DNA from: Bacilli bacterium
Lineage (GTDB): Bacteria > Bacillota_I > Bacilli_A > RF39 > UBA660
Length of the DNA stretch: 32,651 bases
Assembly (NCBI GenBank): GCA_017510225.1
Contig: JAFWNS010000012.1
Location: 1-32,651, forward strand
Direction of reading: 5' to 3'
Positions 7,959 through 15,548 of the stretch are shown here, one piece after another. Position numbers and translations under genes: made by a program. Position 1 is the stretch's first letter; each line of letters begins with the position of its first letter. A model generated the notes under the pieces. It saw only the letters and a list, made by a program, of their open reading frames with translations. It made no database searches and was not told the DNA's origin.

Positions 7959-8940
7959 TACTAATCAACTTATCATATGAAACTTTTTTCTTAATAGCAC
8001 CATTTTCTATCATAATATCTTGTAAGTGATTAAATGATTTTTTACTAAATTTAGTAGTAGTTGGCCAAGCTTTAATACTTCTATATCTTTTAATAGAAGC
8101 TTCTATATCTTTTAAAGATGTATCTGGAAATTGATTAAGTATAGTTTTCGCAACTTCTTTATCACTATGAGTATTTACATACTTTAATCCTTTTTCTAAA
8201 GCTTTATTAAAGTTCTTAATAGTAGATTTATTCTTATTTATATAACTATTTCTAGCTGAATAAGAAGTATATGGAACAACACCACCTAACTTACCAACAG
8301 ATTCTACTACATAACCATAACCTTGTTTTTCTACTGAAGAAGCAGTTGGTTCAAATAAAGTAACAAAGTCACCTTGACCTCCTATAAAAGCACCACCCAT
8401 AGCTGCAAACTCAACACTAGTATCTATATTAACATCATTCTTAGGATTAATACCATTATGTCTTAAGGCATATTCTAAAGTCATCTCAGGCATACCTAAA
8501 GCTCTTCCTCCAATAATATCTTTACCCTTTAAATCACTTAATTTAAAATGTTTATATTTCTTTCTAGATACTATAAAAGATCCATCTTTTTGAGTAATTT
8601 GTGCGAAAGTCTTTAAATAATCTTTTTCTCCTCCATTATAAACATATATAGTAGCTTCACTACCAGAAAAACCAATATCAGCATCTTTAGATAATACTGC
8701 CGCAGTAACTTTATCTGCACCAGGTGTTAATATCAAATTAACATCTATCCCATATTCTTTAAAATAACCTTTCTCAATCGCTACATATTGTGGAGCATAA
8801 AATATAGTATGCGCAACTTCTGCTACAGTAACTTTAGTAATCTTTTTATTATGTTTCTTATTAAAGTTAAACAGAGTACAAGAAGCTAACAAAAATATTA
8901 ATAAACCACATATTATGTAGACTAAACTTTTCTTTTTCAT
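7948..8940 (-). CDS. ABC importer substrate-binding lipoprotein, SsuA/THI5-like
   Basis: 330-aa extracytoplasmic binding protein. The N-terminus is a lipoprotein signal with lipobox LASC (cleavage before Cys21). The mature part begins ITKVTVAEVAHTIFYAPQYVAIEKGYF, the hallmark of the NMT1/THI5-like binding domain, and includes the RALGMPEMTLEYALR segment. Possible substrates are a thiamine pyrimidine precursor, an aliphatic sulfonate or a related small molecule; the sequence does not decide. There is no TPP riboswitch: the leader is under 70 nt. The ribosome-binding site AAAGGAG lies just upstream of the start. It is first gene of an inverted three-gene operon in an otherwise plus-strand region, so the cassette may have been inserted. 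Confidence 0.9.
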   Translation of the reverse strand: MKKKSLVYIICGLLIFLLASCTLFNFNKKHNKKITKVTVAEVAHTIFYAPQYVAIEKGYFKEYGIDVNLILTPGADKVTAAVLSKDADIGFSGSEATIYVYNGGEKDYLKTFAQITQKDGSFIVSRKKYKHFKLSDLKGKDIIGGRALGMPEMTLEYALRHNGINPKNDVNIDTSVEFAAMGGAFIGGQGDFVTLFEPTASSVEKQGYGYVVESVGKLGGVVPYTSYSARNSYINKNKSTIKNFNKALEKGLKYVNTHSDKEVAKTILNQFPDTSLKDIEASIKRYRSIKAWPTTTKFSKKSFNHLQDIMIENGAIKKKVSYDKLISNVK

Positions 8941-8962
8941 ATTTCTCCTTTCTAACTAAAGT

Positions 8963-8994
8963 ATTATATGAAATTATAAAAAATATGTTATACT
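8963..8994. promoter_or_regulatory. divergent promoter region
   Basis: Only 71 nt separate the importer operon (minus) from the phosphodiesterase gene (plus). The plus side has an extended -10 TGTTATACT (TATACT at 8989-8994), 17 nt before ATG 9012. The minus side has TATAAT (plus positions 8968 to 8963), 22 nt before its ATG. No good -35 is visible for either, and the two elements are close enough to interfere with each other. Confidence 0.55.
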
Positions 8995-9011
8995 ACAAAA
9001 GAGGTATATAT

Positions 9012-9536
9012 ATGAAAATAATGTTTATATCAGATATTCACGGTATTAGTGATAATCTAGGAAAAATAAGAGAAAAATATAAAGAATTTAATTGTAAAAA
9101 ATTAGTTATACTTGGAGATATTTATAATAATTATAATTATTATGATAATAATAAAGATAAAGTACAAGAATTCTTAAATGACTTTAAAGATAGTTTAATA
9201 TGTGTAAGAGGGAATTGTGATTCTTTAATTGATTTATACGATATTCCAACACAACCAGTTAAAGAATTAGATCTAATAAAAACAAATAATCTAGATATTT
9301 ATATAACTCATGGTCATATATATAATGAAGATAACTGGGATAAAGAAAACACAATACTTATACAAGGCCATACTCATAGACCAAAAATAAGTAAAAAAGA
9401 TAACAATATCTATATAAATCCAGGATCAATATCTCTACCTAGAGGAAATAATCTACCTAGTTATTTAATATTTAATGAAAAAGAATTTATAATATATGAT
9501 ATTTTAGATAATATTATTGATGAAATAAATATATAA
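9012..9536 (+). CDS. YfcE-like metallophosphodiesterase
   Basis: 174-aa protein of the small calcineurin-like phosphoesterase family (YfcE/MJ0936 type), which hydrolyses phosphodiesters with two metal ions; natural substrates are usually unknown. All metal-ligand motifs are present: D-I-H at residues 8-10, GD at 35-36, GNCD, ITHGH, and GHTH followed by YINPGSISLPRG. The start is ATG 9012 with ribosome-binding site GAGG directly upstream. A longer frame from 8985 would begin within the -10 element. It is monocistronic and closed by a strong terminator. Confidence 0.92.
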   Translation: MKIMFISDIHGISDNLGKIREKYKEFNCKKLVILGDIYNNYNYYDNNKDKVQEFLNDFKDSLICVRGNCDSLIDLYDIPTQPVKELDLIKTNNLDIYITHGHIYNEDNWDKENTILIQGHTHRPKISKKDNNIYINPGSISLPRGNNLPSYLIFNEKEFIIYDILDNIIDEINI

Positions 9537-9545
9537 AAACAAAGC

Positions 9546-9574
9546 AAAATCAAGGAAAAACTTGATTTTTTTTT
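9546..9574 (+). terminator. intrinsic terminator
   Basis: Stem AAAATCAAG (9546-9554) and CTTGATTTT (9561-9569) around GAAAAA, with a U-tract to 9574. Its descending arm contains the -35 of the next promoter. Confidence 0.88.
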
Positions 9575-9590
9575 GAAAATGTGTTATAAT
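9562..9590 (+). promoter_or_regulatory. promoter of the sortase operon
   Basis: TTGATT (9562-9567) inside the descending arm of the preceding terminator, 17-nt spacer, and extended -10 TGTTATAAT (TATAAT at 9585-9590). This should drive the five genes from 9620 to 12413. Confidence 0.78.
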
Positions 9591-9619
9591 ACTGTCCATT
9601 AAAAGAAGGGGGTCTATAT

Positions 9620-9724
9620 ATGAAAATGTATCTAAATATTTTAGTAATTTTTAGTATGTTATTTTATTTATTTACGAAACCCTTTTCTTTAAGATATGCC
9701 ATGAAATGTGGTGATATTATATGA
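9620..9724 (+). CDS. 34-aa hydrophobic peptide, leader of the sortase operon
   Basis: A 34-codon frame starts at ATG 9620 behind an excellent ribosome-binding site AAGAAGGGGG (9603-9612). It ends with TGA (9722-9724), overlapping the sortase start codon in an ATGA arrangement. The peptide begins MKMYLNILVIFSMLFYLF, long enough for one membrane span, followed by a short basic tail with a single cysteine (Cys30). The position, strong ribosome-binding site and coupled stop argue for real translation. It could be a small membrane protein or a coupling leader for sortase. No known family is recognised. Confidence 0.6.
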   Translation: MKMYLNILVIFSMLFYLFTKPFSLRYAMKCGDII

Positions 9725-10380
9725 AATTACTAAATACTAAAAAGAGAAAAAGAAAAAAGAAGATGAAAGCCAGTACAGTTGCAGTATTATGTGCTTTAGT
9801 AGCAATGTTAGGTTTATATATGATCTCTTTTAACTATGTACAAGCTAAGAAAGTAGTAGCTTATGATTATATGTCTAGAGAATTCTATGGTGATCAAGAA
9901 GTAGTAGAGATTAAGAAAGAAAAGAAAGAGAAAAAAGAAGAAGTTATAGAGATTGAAGAAGATTATGACGATAGTTATATAGGTTATTTAACAATACCTA
10001 AAATAAACTTAACTAAGGGATTTGTTGATAAAAGATCTAAAGAAAATAATGTTGAGAAAAACATTATAGTAGTAGAAGGATCTGATTATCCAAATGTTAA
10101 GAAAGGTAACTTAATACTTGCAGGACACTCTGGTACAGGTTGGAAAGCATTCTTTAATGACTTACAACAATTATCCAAAGGAGATATAATGTATGTTAAT
10201 TATAAAAATAAAACATACGAATATAAATTAGTTAATATATATACACAAGCTAAAGTTGGAAAACTTTCAATTTATAGAAATTATGATAAAACGACATTAA
10301 CTTTAATTACATGTACTAATAATGATAGTAGAACTCAAACAGTCTATATATCAGAATTACAAAAAGTAAAGAAAAAATAA
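9721..10380 (+). CDS. sortase
   Basis: 219-aa membrane-anchored cysteine transpeptidase. A very basic N-terminus (KKRKRKKKMK) precedes one transmembrane segment at about residues 17-38, then an acidic Lys/Glu linker (64-82) and the catalytic beta-barrel. The catalytic residues are visible: His136 in LAGHSG, Cys198 in LTLITCT, and Arg204 in SRTQTVY. The GYLTIPKINL opening strand is typical. The class is uncertain (C- or D-like). Sortases attach surface proteins to the cell wall or to pili, but no LPxTG-type substrate is encoded in this window. The start codon overlaps the stop of the 34-aa peptide, and the next gene follows after 20 nt. Confidence 0.9.
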   Translation: MKLLNTKKRKRKKKMKASTVAVLCALVAMLGLYMISFNYVQAKKVVAYDYMSREFYGDQEVVEIKKEKKEKKEEVIEIEEDYDDSYIGYLTIPKINLTKGFVDKRSKENNVEKNIIVVEGSDYPNVKKGNLILAGHSGTGWKAFFNDLQQLSKGDIMYVNYKNKTYEYKLVNIYTQAKVGKLSIYRNYDKTTLTLITCTNNDSRTQTVYISELQKVKKK

Positions 10381-10400
10381 TGAAGTAGGGGGTGAAGGTG

Positions 10401-11408
10401 ATGTCAAAGTTATCACTATTTGATAAATTAAAGATTCTGATAGATGTTACATCATCTTCAGGTCTGTTCATTATGGTATTACTATTAGTAGTATCTATGG
10501 GATACATATTTGTAACTACTAATAAGAAAAATGCCAAAAGTAGTAAAATAGTTTATTTAATTATTTATGCACTTATATTAATAACTACAGGAGTAATATA
10601 TAGTAGTTCTTTAGGAAAGATGTTTGATTACATGATGAATAATTTCTTTGTAGCGGTATGCTTCCCTAACTTAGCTATATATTTCGCAGCTATCATAACT
10701 ACTAATATAATACTTTGGGTAAGTATGTTTAACTTCAAAGTAACAAAACTAATTAAGAAAATAAACGTAGTAGTATATTCTATAATGACTTATTTGTTAA
10801 TATTAATTATTAATGTAATTACTACTAAGAAACTAGATGTATTCTCACAAAAATCAATTTATGAGAATAAACAAGCTTTAGGTTTAATAGGTTTATCTAG
10901 TACTATATTCGTATTATGGATAGTATTCTTAGTAATCTATAAATTAATTAGAATGTATCAAACTAGAAATGAACCAAAGAATGTTAAAATTATTAAGAAA
11001 AGAATTATACCTAAAAATATTAATGTAGTAAAACATCCAACAGAAGTTAATAGTATAATGGATAATAAATTATTACCAGAAAATATTAATGTCTTAAATA
11101 ATCCAGATACTATTAAATTAGAAACTAAAGAAATTTTAACACCAGAAAAACCAGTTTTAGTACCAGAAAATATTACTATAGTAAAACATCCAGAAGCTAT
11201 AAAAGAAACTACTAAAACTGTATATAAAGAGACTCCTACTATGGATGAAATGTTCTCTGTTGATGATTACAAATTAGTATTAAAATTATTAAAAGAATAT
11301 AAAGAAAAAGAGAAAAAAGAAACTGAAGAAAAATTAAAGAAGATTAAAGAAGACGAAATAAGATATAGCCAACTAGAAGATATATACAGAAGGGCTAGTC
11401 ATAAATAA
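10401..11408 (+). CDS. multi-pass membrane protein with repeated proline-rich cytoplasmic tail
   Basis: 335-aa protein that I do not recognise. The first 190 residues hold five or six hydrophobic segments (LFIMVLLLVVSMGYIFV, IVYLIIYALILITTGVIY, a long FFVAVCFPNLAIYFAAIITT stretch, VVVYSIMTYLLILIINVI, and GLSSTIFVLWIVFLVIY). The basic residues after the last span suggest that the roughly 145-residue tail is cytoplasmic. The tail has three copies of a motif like P-(K/E)-N-I-(N/T)-(V/I)-(V/L)-(K/N)-(H/N)-P (PKNINVVKHP, PENINVLNNP, PENITIVKHP), then a highly charged coiled-coil-like end. ATG 10401 is chosen for spacing from AGGGGGT (10386-10392). It lies between sortase and the alpha-CTD-like gene. 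Confidence 0.75.
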   Translation: MSKLSLFDKLKILIDVTSSSGLFIMVLLLVVSMGYIFVTTNKKNAKSSKIVYLIIYALILITTGVIYSSSLGKMFDYMMNNFFVAVCFPNLAIYFAAIITTNIILWVSMFNFKVTKLIKKINVVVYSIMTYLLILIINVITTKKLDVFSQKSIYENKQALGLIGLSSTIFVLWIVFLVIYKLIRMYQTRNEPKNVKIIKKRIIPKNINVVKHPTEVNSIMDNKLLPENINVLNNPDTIKLETKEILTPEKPVLVPENITIVKHPEAIKETTKTVYKETPTMDEMFSVDDYKLVLKLLKEYKEKEKKETEEKLKKIKEDEIRYSQLEDIYRRASHK

Positions 11409-11419
11409 GGGGTTATATT

Positions 11420-12124
11420 ATGAAAGATTATAGTAATTTAAAATTTAAAGATCTAGAAAATATGCCTATTGGTAACTTTAAATTAAGTGCCAGAACTAGA
11501 AATAGTTTAGAAAGAGTAGGTATAGAAAACTTTGCACAAGTTATTACTTTATCTGAAAGAGATTTAATGAAAATTAGAAACTTAGGACAAGAATCTATTA
11601 AAGAATTAGATGAAGTTATAGAATCTATGAATAATAAAGAAATTCGTAGAAATATGCCTAAAGTAAAAGCATATACTATTGGTATGAGCGATGCAGAAAA
11701 AGAAGAGTATATAAAACGTAATATTGATAAAGTATTAGATATGAAACCTAGGGATATAGGTATATCTGAAGAAGTATGTAAAAAGTTAGAAAGAAGTGCT
11801 GTTAACTCTGTATTTAAATTAGTTCTTTGTAATGATATAAAACTATCTAGATTTTTATCAGAAGAACAATTAAAAGAAGTAAGTACTATTCTAAGTAAAT
11901 TAAACTTACATACAGAAATGACTAAATCTGAAATAGATGATTTAAATTCTGCATATGTAATGTTTAAGTTTAGTGAAAATAATACTAATAAAGAGAGCAT
12001 ATTAAAATCTTTAAAAGCAGAAAAAGAAGTTTTAGAAGAAAAATTAAAATATGTAGACCAAGAAATAAAAAGATTAGAAAAACAGTTTTTAAAAGGAGGA
12101 ACTTCTAATGGACCACAAAAATAA
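11420..12124 (+). CDS. RNA polymerase alpha-CTD-like domain protein
   Basis: 234-aa soluble protein whose N-terminal 70 residues closely match the C-terminal domain of the RNA polymerase alpha subunit: LSARTRNSLERVGI then DLMKIRNLGQESIKEL. Against E. coli alpha, Arg25, Asn28, Gly56, Ser59 and Glu62 correspond to R265, N268, G296, S299 and E302, which contact DNA or activators; C269 and K298 are replaced by Ser29 and Glu58. A second, degenerate domain of similar layout may lie at about residues 110-165. The C-terminus (about 198-228) is a Lys/Glu coiled coil. It lacks the alpha N-terminal assembly domain, so it is not rpoA. It may bind DNA, RNA or polymerase partners; this is inference. It is cotranscribed with sortase and overlaps the next gene by 17 nt. 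Confidence 0.82.
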   Translation: MKDYSNLKFKDLENMPIGNFKLSARTRNSLERVGIENFAQVITLSERDLMKIRNLGQESIKELDEVIESMNNKEIRRNMPKVKAYTIGMSDAEKEEYIKRNIDKVLDMKPRDIGISEEVCKKLERSAVNSVFKLVLCNDIKLSRFLSEEQLKEVSTILSKLNLHTEMTKSEIDDLNSAYVMFKFSENNTNKESILKSLKAEKEVLEEKLKYVDQEIKRLEKQFLKGGTSNGPQK

Positions 12125-12413
12125 ATTACGTTATATAGATGAAATCAATGTAGAATTAAGAACAAAAATTAGAAAACAAAGATTAGAAAATGATATAGAT
12201 AAAGAAATAGTTTCTGCTTTAAAATTATTGAATACAGATAAATTAGATATTAAGGATAAGGAAAAAATTTTAGAAACTGTAGAATTACTTTTAGAAGAAA
12301 AAGAACTAGAAGAAGAAAACTTAAAAATAAAGGAAGATATAAATGCTTCTTTAAATAATGTTGATATAACAAAGGAAAAGATTTTAATAAAAAGAAAAAA
12401 AGAAGATCACTAG
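12108..12413 (+). CDS. small highly charged helical protein
   Basis: 101-aa protein of unknown function, almost entirely charged (Lys, Glu, Asp) and leucine, with heptad-like spacing suggesting a coiled coil over most of its length. There is no signal peptide or membrane span. It starts 17 nt inside the end of the alpha-CTD-like gene, whose own C-terminus is coiled coil, with ribosome-binding site AAAGGAGG (12091-12098) ahead. Tight coupling suggests the two proteins may interact. Its TAG stop lies in the operon terminator. Confidence 0.7.
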   Translation: MDHKNKLRYIDEINVELRTKIRKQRLENDIDKEIVSALKLLNTDKLDIKDKEKILETVELLLEEKELEEENLKIKEDINASLNNVDITKEKILIKRKKEDH

Positions 12414-12429
12414 ATACTAGTGATTTTTT
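12406..12429 (+). terminator. terminator of the sortase operon
   Basis: Stem ATCACTAG (12406-12413) and CTAGTGAT (12417-12424) with loop ATA and a U-tract to 12429. Confidence 0.85.
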
Positions 12430-12448
12430 CTTTTATTTAAGGTATAAT
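12420..12448 (+). promoter_or_regulatory. promoter of pcrA
   Basis: TATAAT (12443-12448) is 17 nt downstream of GTGATT (12420-12425), a weak -35 that lies in the descending arm of the preceding terminator. Confidence 0.55.
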
Positions 12449-12472
12449 TAATATAGAAAGTAGGTATTAATT

Positions 12473-14572
12473 ATGTTAGAAGGATTAAATGACAAACAAA
12501 AAGAAGCAGTTTTATATAATGATGGTCCTTTATTAATAATAGCAGGAGCAGGAGCAGGTAAAACTAAGACTTTAACAACTAAAATAGCTTATTTAATAAA
12601 AGAAGGTATTACTAATCCATATAATATACTAGCTATTACATTCACTAATAAAGCAGCTAAAGAAATGAAAGATAGAGTATATGAATTAGTTGGAGATGTC
12701 GCTAAGGATATACAAATATCTACATTCCATAGTTTTGGTCTGAAACTATTAAGAGAGAATGCTAGGTTACTTGGGTATGATTCTAACTTTGTTATTATGG
12801 ATAGTGATGATTCTTTAACTGTGGTTAAAAAGATAATTAAAGAGTTAGGTTATGATCCTAAAGTATATAATCCAAGAGCTATTAGAAATAAAATAAGTAG
12901 TTGTAAAAATGAGATGATAGATCCACAAGAGTATTTAAAATATGCAGTTAGTGATTATGAAAAGACAGTACAATTAATCTATTCTAAATATGAAAAGAAA
13001 TTAAAAAAGAATAATTCAGTAGATTTTGATGATTTATTACTTTTACCAATAGAATTATTTAGAAAAGAACCAAGTACACTAGAAAGATATCAAAACTTAT
13101 ATAAATATGTTTTAATAGATGAATATCAAGATACTAATGAAGCTCAATATGTATTATCTAAATTAATAAGTGCAAAATACAAAAATATTACTTGTGTAGG
13201 AGATGATTCTCAAAGTATTTATTCTTTTAGAGGTGCTAATTATAAAAATATATTGAACTTTGAAAAAGATTATAAGGATGCTAAAACTATTTTATTAGAA
13301 GAAAACTATAGATCTACTTCTAATATATTAGATGCAGCTAATGGAGTAATTAAAAACAATAAACAAAGAAAAGATAAGAATCTATGGACTTCACGTGGTA
13401 AGGGAGAAAAGATTAAATACTATAGAGCGTATAATGAAAAAGATGAAGCTCAGTATGTAATTAGAAAGATTAAAGAATTAATAAAGAAAAATACTGATTA
13501 TAAAGATATCGCAATTCTATATAGAACTAATGCCCAATCACGTATCTTAGAAGAAGAAATGCTAAAAGAAAATATGCCTTATAGAGTAGTTGGAAGTTTC
13601 TATTTCTATTCAAGAAAAGAAATAAAAGACTTAATTGCTTATTTAAGATTAATACATAATACTAAAGATAATGTAAGCCTACTTAGAATAATTAATACTC
13701 CTAAAAGAGGTATAGGTTTAAAGACTATAGAAAAACTAACTAATAAAGCAGATAAAGAGAATAAAAGTATCTATGAAATAATAGATTCAGGTAAAGAATT
13801 AGAATTTAAAAAGATAATAGAAAAACTAAAAGAAGTCGCAAAAGATCTAACATTAACAGAATTAATTGATAAAGTATTAGATGCTTCTGGTATTAAAGAA
13901 GATCTAGAGAGTGAAAAGACATTAGAATCAGAAATAAGATTAGAAAACTTAGAAGAATTTAAATCTATTACTAAGACTTTTGAAGAAAGAGAAGGATTAG
14001 TTTCTCTAGAAGATTTCTTACTAGAAATAAGTTTAATTAGTGATGTAGAAGAATATAAAGATGATCCTAATAGAATTAGTTTAATGACAGTTCACTCTGT
14101 TAAGGGATTAGAATTTAAATATGTCTTTGTAGTAGGATTAGAAGAAGGAATATTCCCACATATTAATTCATTAATGGAGTCTAGTGAGTTAGAAGAAGAG
14201 CGAAGACTATGTTATGTTGCTATTACTCGTGCTAAAGATGATTTATATTTAGTAAATGCCAGAAGAAGAACTTTATTTGGTAAAGATCAGATTAATCCTA
14301 TAAGTAGATTTATTGGAGAAATAGATTCTAAATTAATAGATACTAACGTTAAAGATGAAATTAAAGAAGTAGAAGATAAAAAGAAAATAGAATCTGGAGA
14401 ATTATTTAGAGATGAAGAAGTAGACTATAATGTAGGAGACTATGTTTATCATGAAACATTTGGTCAAGGTAGAGTAGTAGAAGTTACTAATACTTTAGTA
14501 AGTGTAGCTTTTAAGCATCCACATGGAGTTAAAAAACTTATGAAAAATCATAAGAAGTTATCTAAAGTTTAA
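12473..14572 (+). CDS. pcrA: ATP-dependent DNA helicase PcrA/UvrD
   Basis: 699-aa superfamily 1A 3'-5' helicase acting in repair, rolling-circle replication and removal of recombinase or stalled polymerase. Motifs in order: Q-motif LNDKQKEAV, Walker A GAGAGKT, motif Ia ITFTNKAAKEM, motif II DEYQDTN, motif III GDDSQSIYSFRGA, motif IV EENYRS, motif V VHSVKGLEFKYVFVVGLEEG, and motif VI YVAITRAK. The C-terminal 45 residues (YNVGDYVYHETFGQGRVVEV) form the Tudor-like domain that in PcrA binds RNA polymerase. The length is slightly under the usual 720-740. It lies upstream of ligA and gatCAB, as in Bacillus, but with three inserted genes. Confidence 0.96.
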   Translation: MLEGLNDKQKEAVLYNDGPLLIIAGAGAGKTKTLTTKIAYLIKEGITNPYNILAITFTNKAAKEMKDRVYELVGDVAKDIQISTFHSFGLKLLRENARLLGYDSNFVIMDSDDSLTVVKKIIKELGYDPKVYNPRAIRNKISSCKNEMIDPQEYLKYAVSDYEKTVQLIYSKYEKKLKKNNSVDFDDLLLLPIELFRKEPSTLERYQNLYKYVLIDEYQDTNEAQYVLSKLISAKYKNITCVGDDSQSIYSFRGANYKNILNFEKDYKDAKTILLEENYRSTSNILDAANGVIKNNKQRKDKNLWTSRGKGEKIKYYRAYNEKDEAQYVIRKIKELIKKNTDYKDIAILYRTNAQSRILEEEMLKENMPYRVVGSFYFYSRKEIKDLIAYLRLIHNTKDNVSLLRIINTPKRGIGLKTIEKLTNKADKENKSIYEIIDSGKELEFKKIIEKLKEVAKDLTLTELIDKVLDASGIKEDLESEKTLESEIRLENLEEFKSITKTFEEREGLVSLEDFLLEISLISDVEEYKDDPNRISLMTVHSVKGLEFKYVFVVGLEEGIFPHINSLMESSELEEERRLCYVAITRAKDDLYLVNARRRTLFGKDQINPISRFIGEIDSKLIDTNVKDEIKEVEDKKKIESGELFRDEEVDYNVGDYVYHETFGQGRVVEVTNTLVSVAFKHPHGVKKLMKNHKKLSKV

Positions 14573-14597
14573 CAATCATAATTATTTATGTTATAGT
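14569..14597 (+). promoter_or_regulatory. promoter of the nucleotidyltransferase/Bax-inhibitor pair
   Basis: TTAACA (14569-14574), overlapping the pcrA stop codon, 17-nt spacer, then TGTTATAGT with TATAGT at 14592-14597. There is no terminator between pcrA and this promoter, so read-through is also possible. Confidence 0.65.
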
Positions 14598-14621
14598 AAT
14601 AATATATTAAAGGAGAATTAT

Positions 14622-15548
14622 ATGAATAAAGATATTACATTAGTTATACTAGCTGCTGGTATGGGGAGCCGTTTTGGTGGATTAAAACAAGTAGAATCTA
14701 TGGGACCTAATGGTGAATTCATAATAGATTATTCTGTATATGATGCTATTAAAGCAGGTTTTAATAAGGTAGTATTTCTAATAAAAAAAGAACATTTAAA
14801 TATATTTAAAGAAACTATTGGTCATAGAATAGAAAAGAAAATAAATGTTGAATATTGTTTTCAAAAAAATGATAATGTACCAGAAGAATATGAAATACCA
14901 ATTACAAGAGTAAAACCACTAGGTACTGCACACGCTATTCTTTGTTGTAAATCTAAAGTAAAAGAACCATTTATGATAATAAATGCAGATGATTTTTATG
15001 GAAGAGATGCTTTTATGAAAGCAGCAGATTACTTAAAAAATCTTAATACAGAAGAAAAACCATATCACTATGGAATGGTATGTTACTTAGCTAAAAATAC
15101 TATTACAGAAAATGGTTCAGTAAAACGTGGAGTAGTTAAAGTAGAAAATAAAAAACTAAAGAAAATAACAGAATCTTCTGTAGAAAGAATAAATGATAAA
15201 TTAATGGCAGATCCATTAAGTGATGAAGAAATGTTTGAAATAAGTGAAGATGCATCAGTATCTATGAATATGTTATTATTTAGTCCAAGTATATTTAAAT
15301 ATATTAAAGAAAAATTCCCAGAATTTTTAGAAAAAAACAAAGAAGACTTAGAAACAGCAGAGTATTTAATACCAGATGTATTATTTGATAGTATTAAAGA
15401 AGATTATGCATCGGTAGATATTATAAATACAACTGCTACTTGGTATGGAGTAACTTATAGAGAAGATGAAGATGCAGTTAAAGAAGCATTAAAGAAAATG
15501 ATAAAAAAAGGCGAATATAAAAACCATTTATGGGAGGTGAAAAAATAA
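14622..15548 (+). CDS. NTP:sugar/polyol nucleotidyltransferase family protein
   Basis: 308-aa enzyme of the GT-A-fold nucleotidyltransferase superfamily (NDP-sugar pyrophosphorylase type). The N-terminal nucleotide loop LAAGMGSRFGGLKQ (residues 9-22) and the metal-binding NADDFYGRDAF segment are clear, with PLGTAHAI between them. It resembles the stand-alone nucleotidyltransferases of Firmicutes and Bacteroidetes with a GPNGE-(F)-I-x-DYS signature, and is not GalU, GlmU or RmlA. The product is probably an activated sugar or sugar phosphate for envelope polymers, but the substrate cannot be read. The stop overlaps the next start (TAATG), so the two genes are coupled. Confidence 0.82.
   Translation: MNKDITLVILAAGMGSRFGGLKQVESMGPNGEFIIDYSVYDAIKAGFNKVVFLIKKEHLNIFKETIGHRIEKKINVEYCFQKNDNVPEEYEIPITRVKPLGTAHAILCCKSKVKEPFMIINADDFYGRDAFMKAADYLKNLNTEEKPYHYGMVCYLAKNTITENGSVKRGVVKVENKKLKKITESSVERINDKLMADPLSDEEMFEISEDASVSMNMLLFSPSIFKYIKEKFPEFLEKNKEDLETAEYLIPDVLFDSIKEDYASVDIINTTATWYGVTYREDEDAVKEALKKMIKKGEYKNHLWEVKK

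Noticed and set aside
8941-9011. Possible TPP or other riboswitch upstream of the THI5-like importer
   Set aside because: Only 71 nt separate the divergent genes and no THI-box elements are visible.
9721-10380. Sortase plus pilin or LPxTG substrate locus
   Set aside because: No LPxTG-like C-terminal sorting signal was found in any protein encoded in the window.
11428-12000. 190-codon minus-strand frame opposite the alpha-CTD-like gene
   Set aside because: It is a shadow of a strongly supported plus-strand coding region, has no promoter or ribosome-binding site, and has low-complexity composition.
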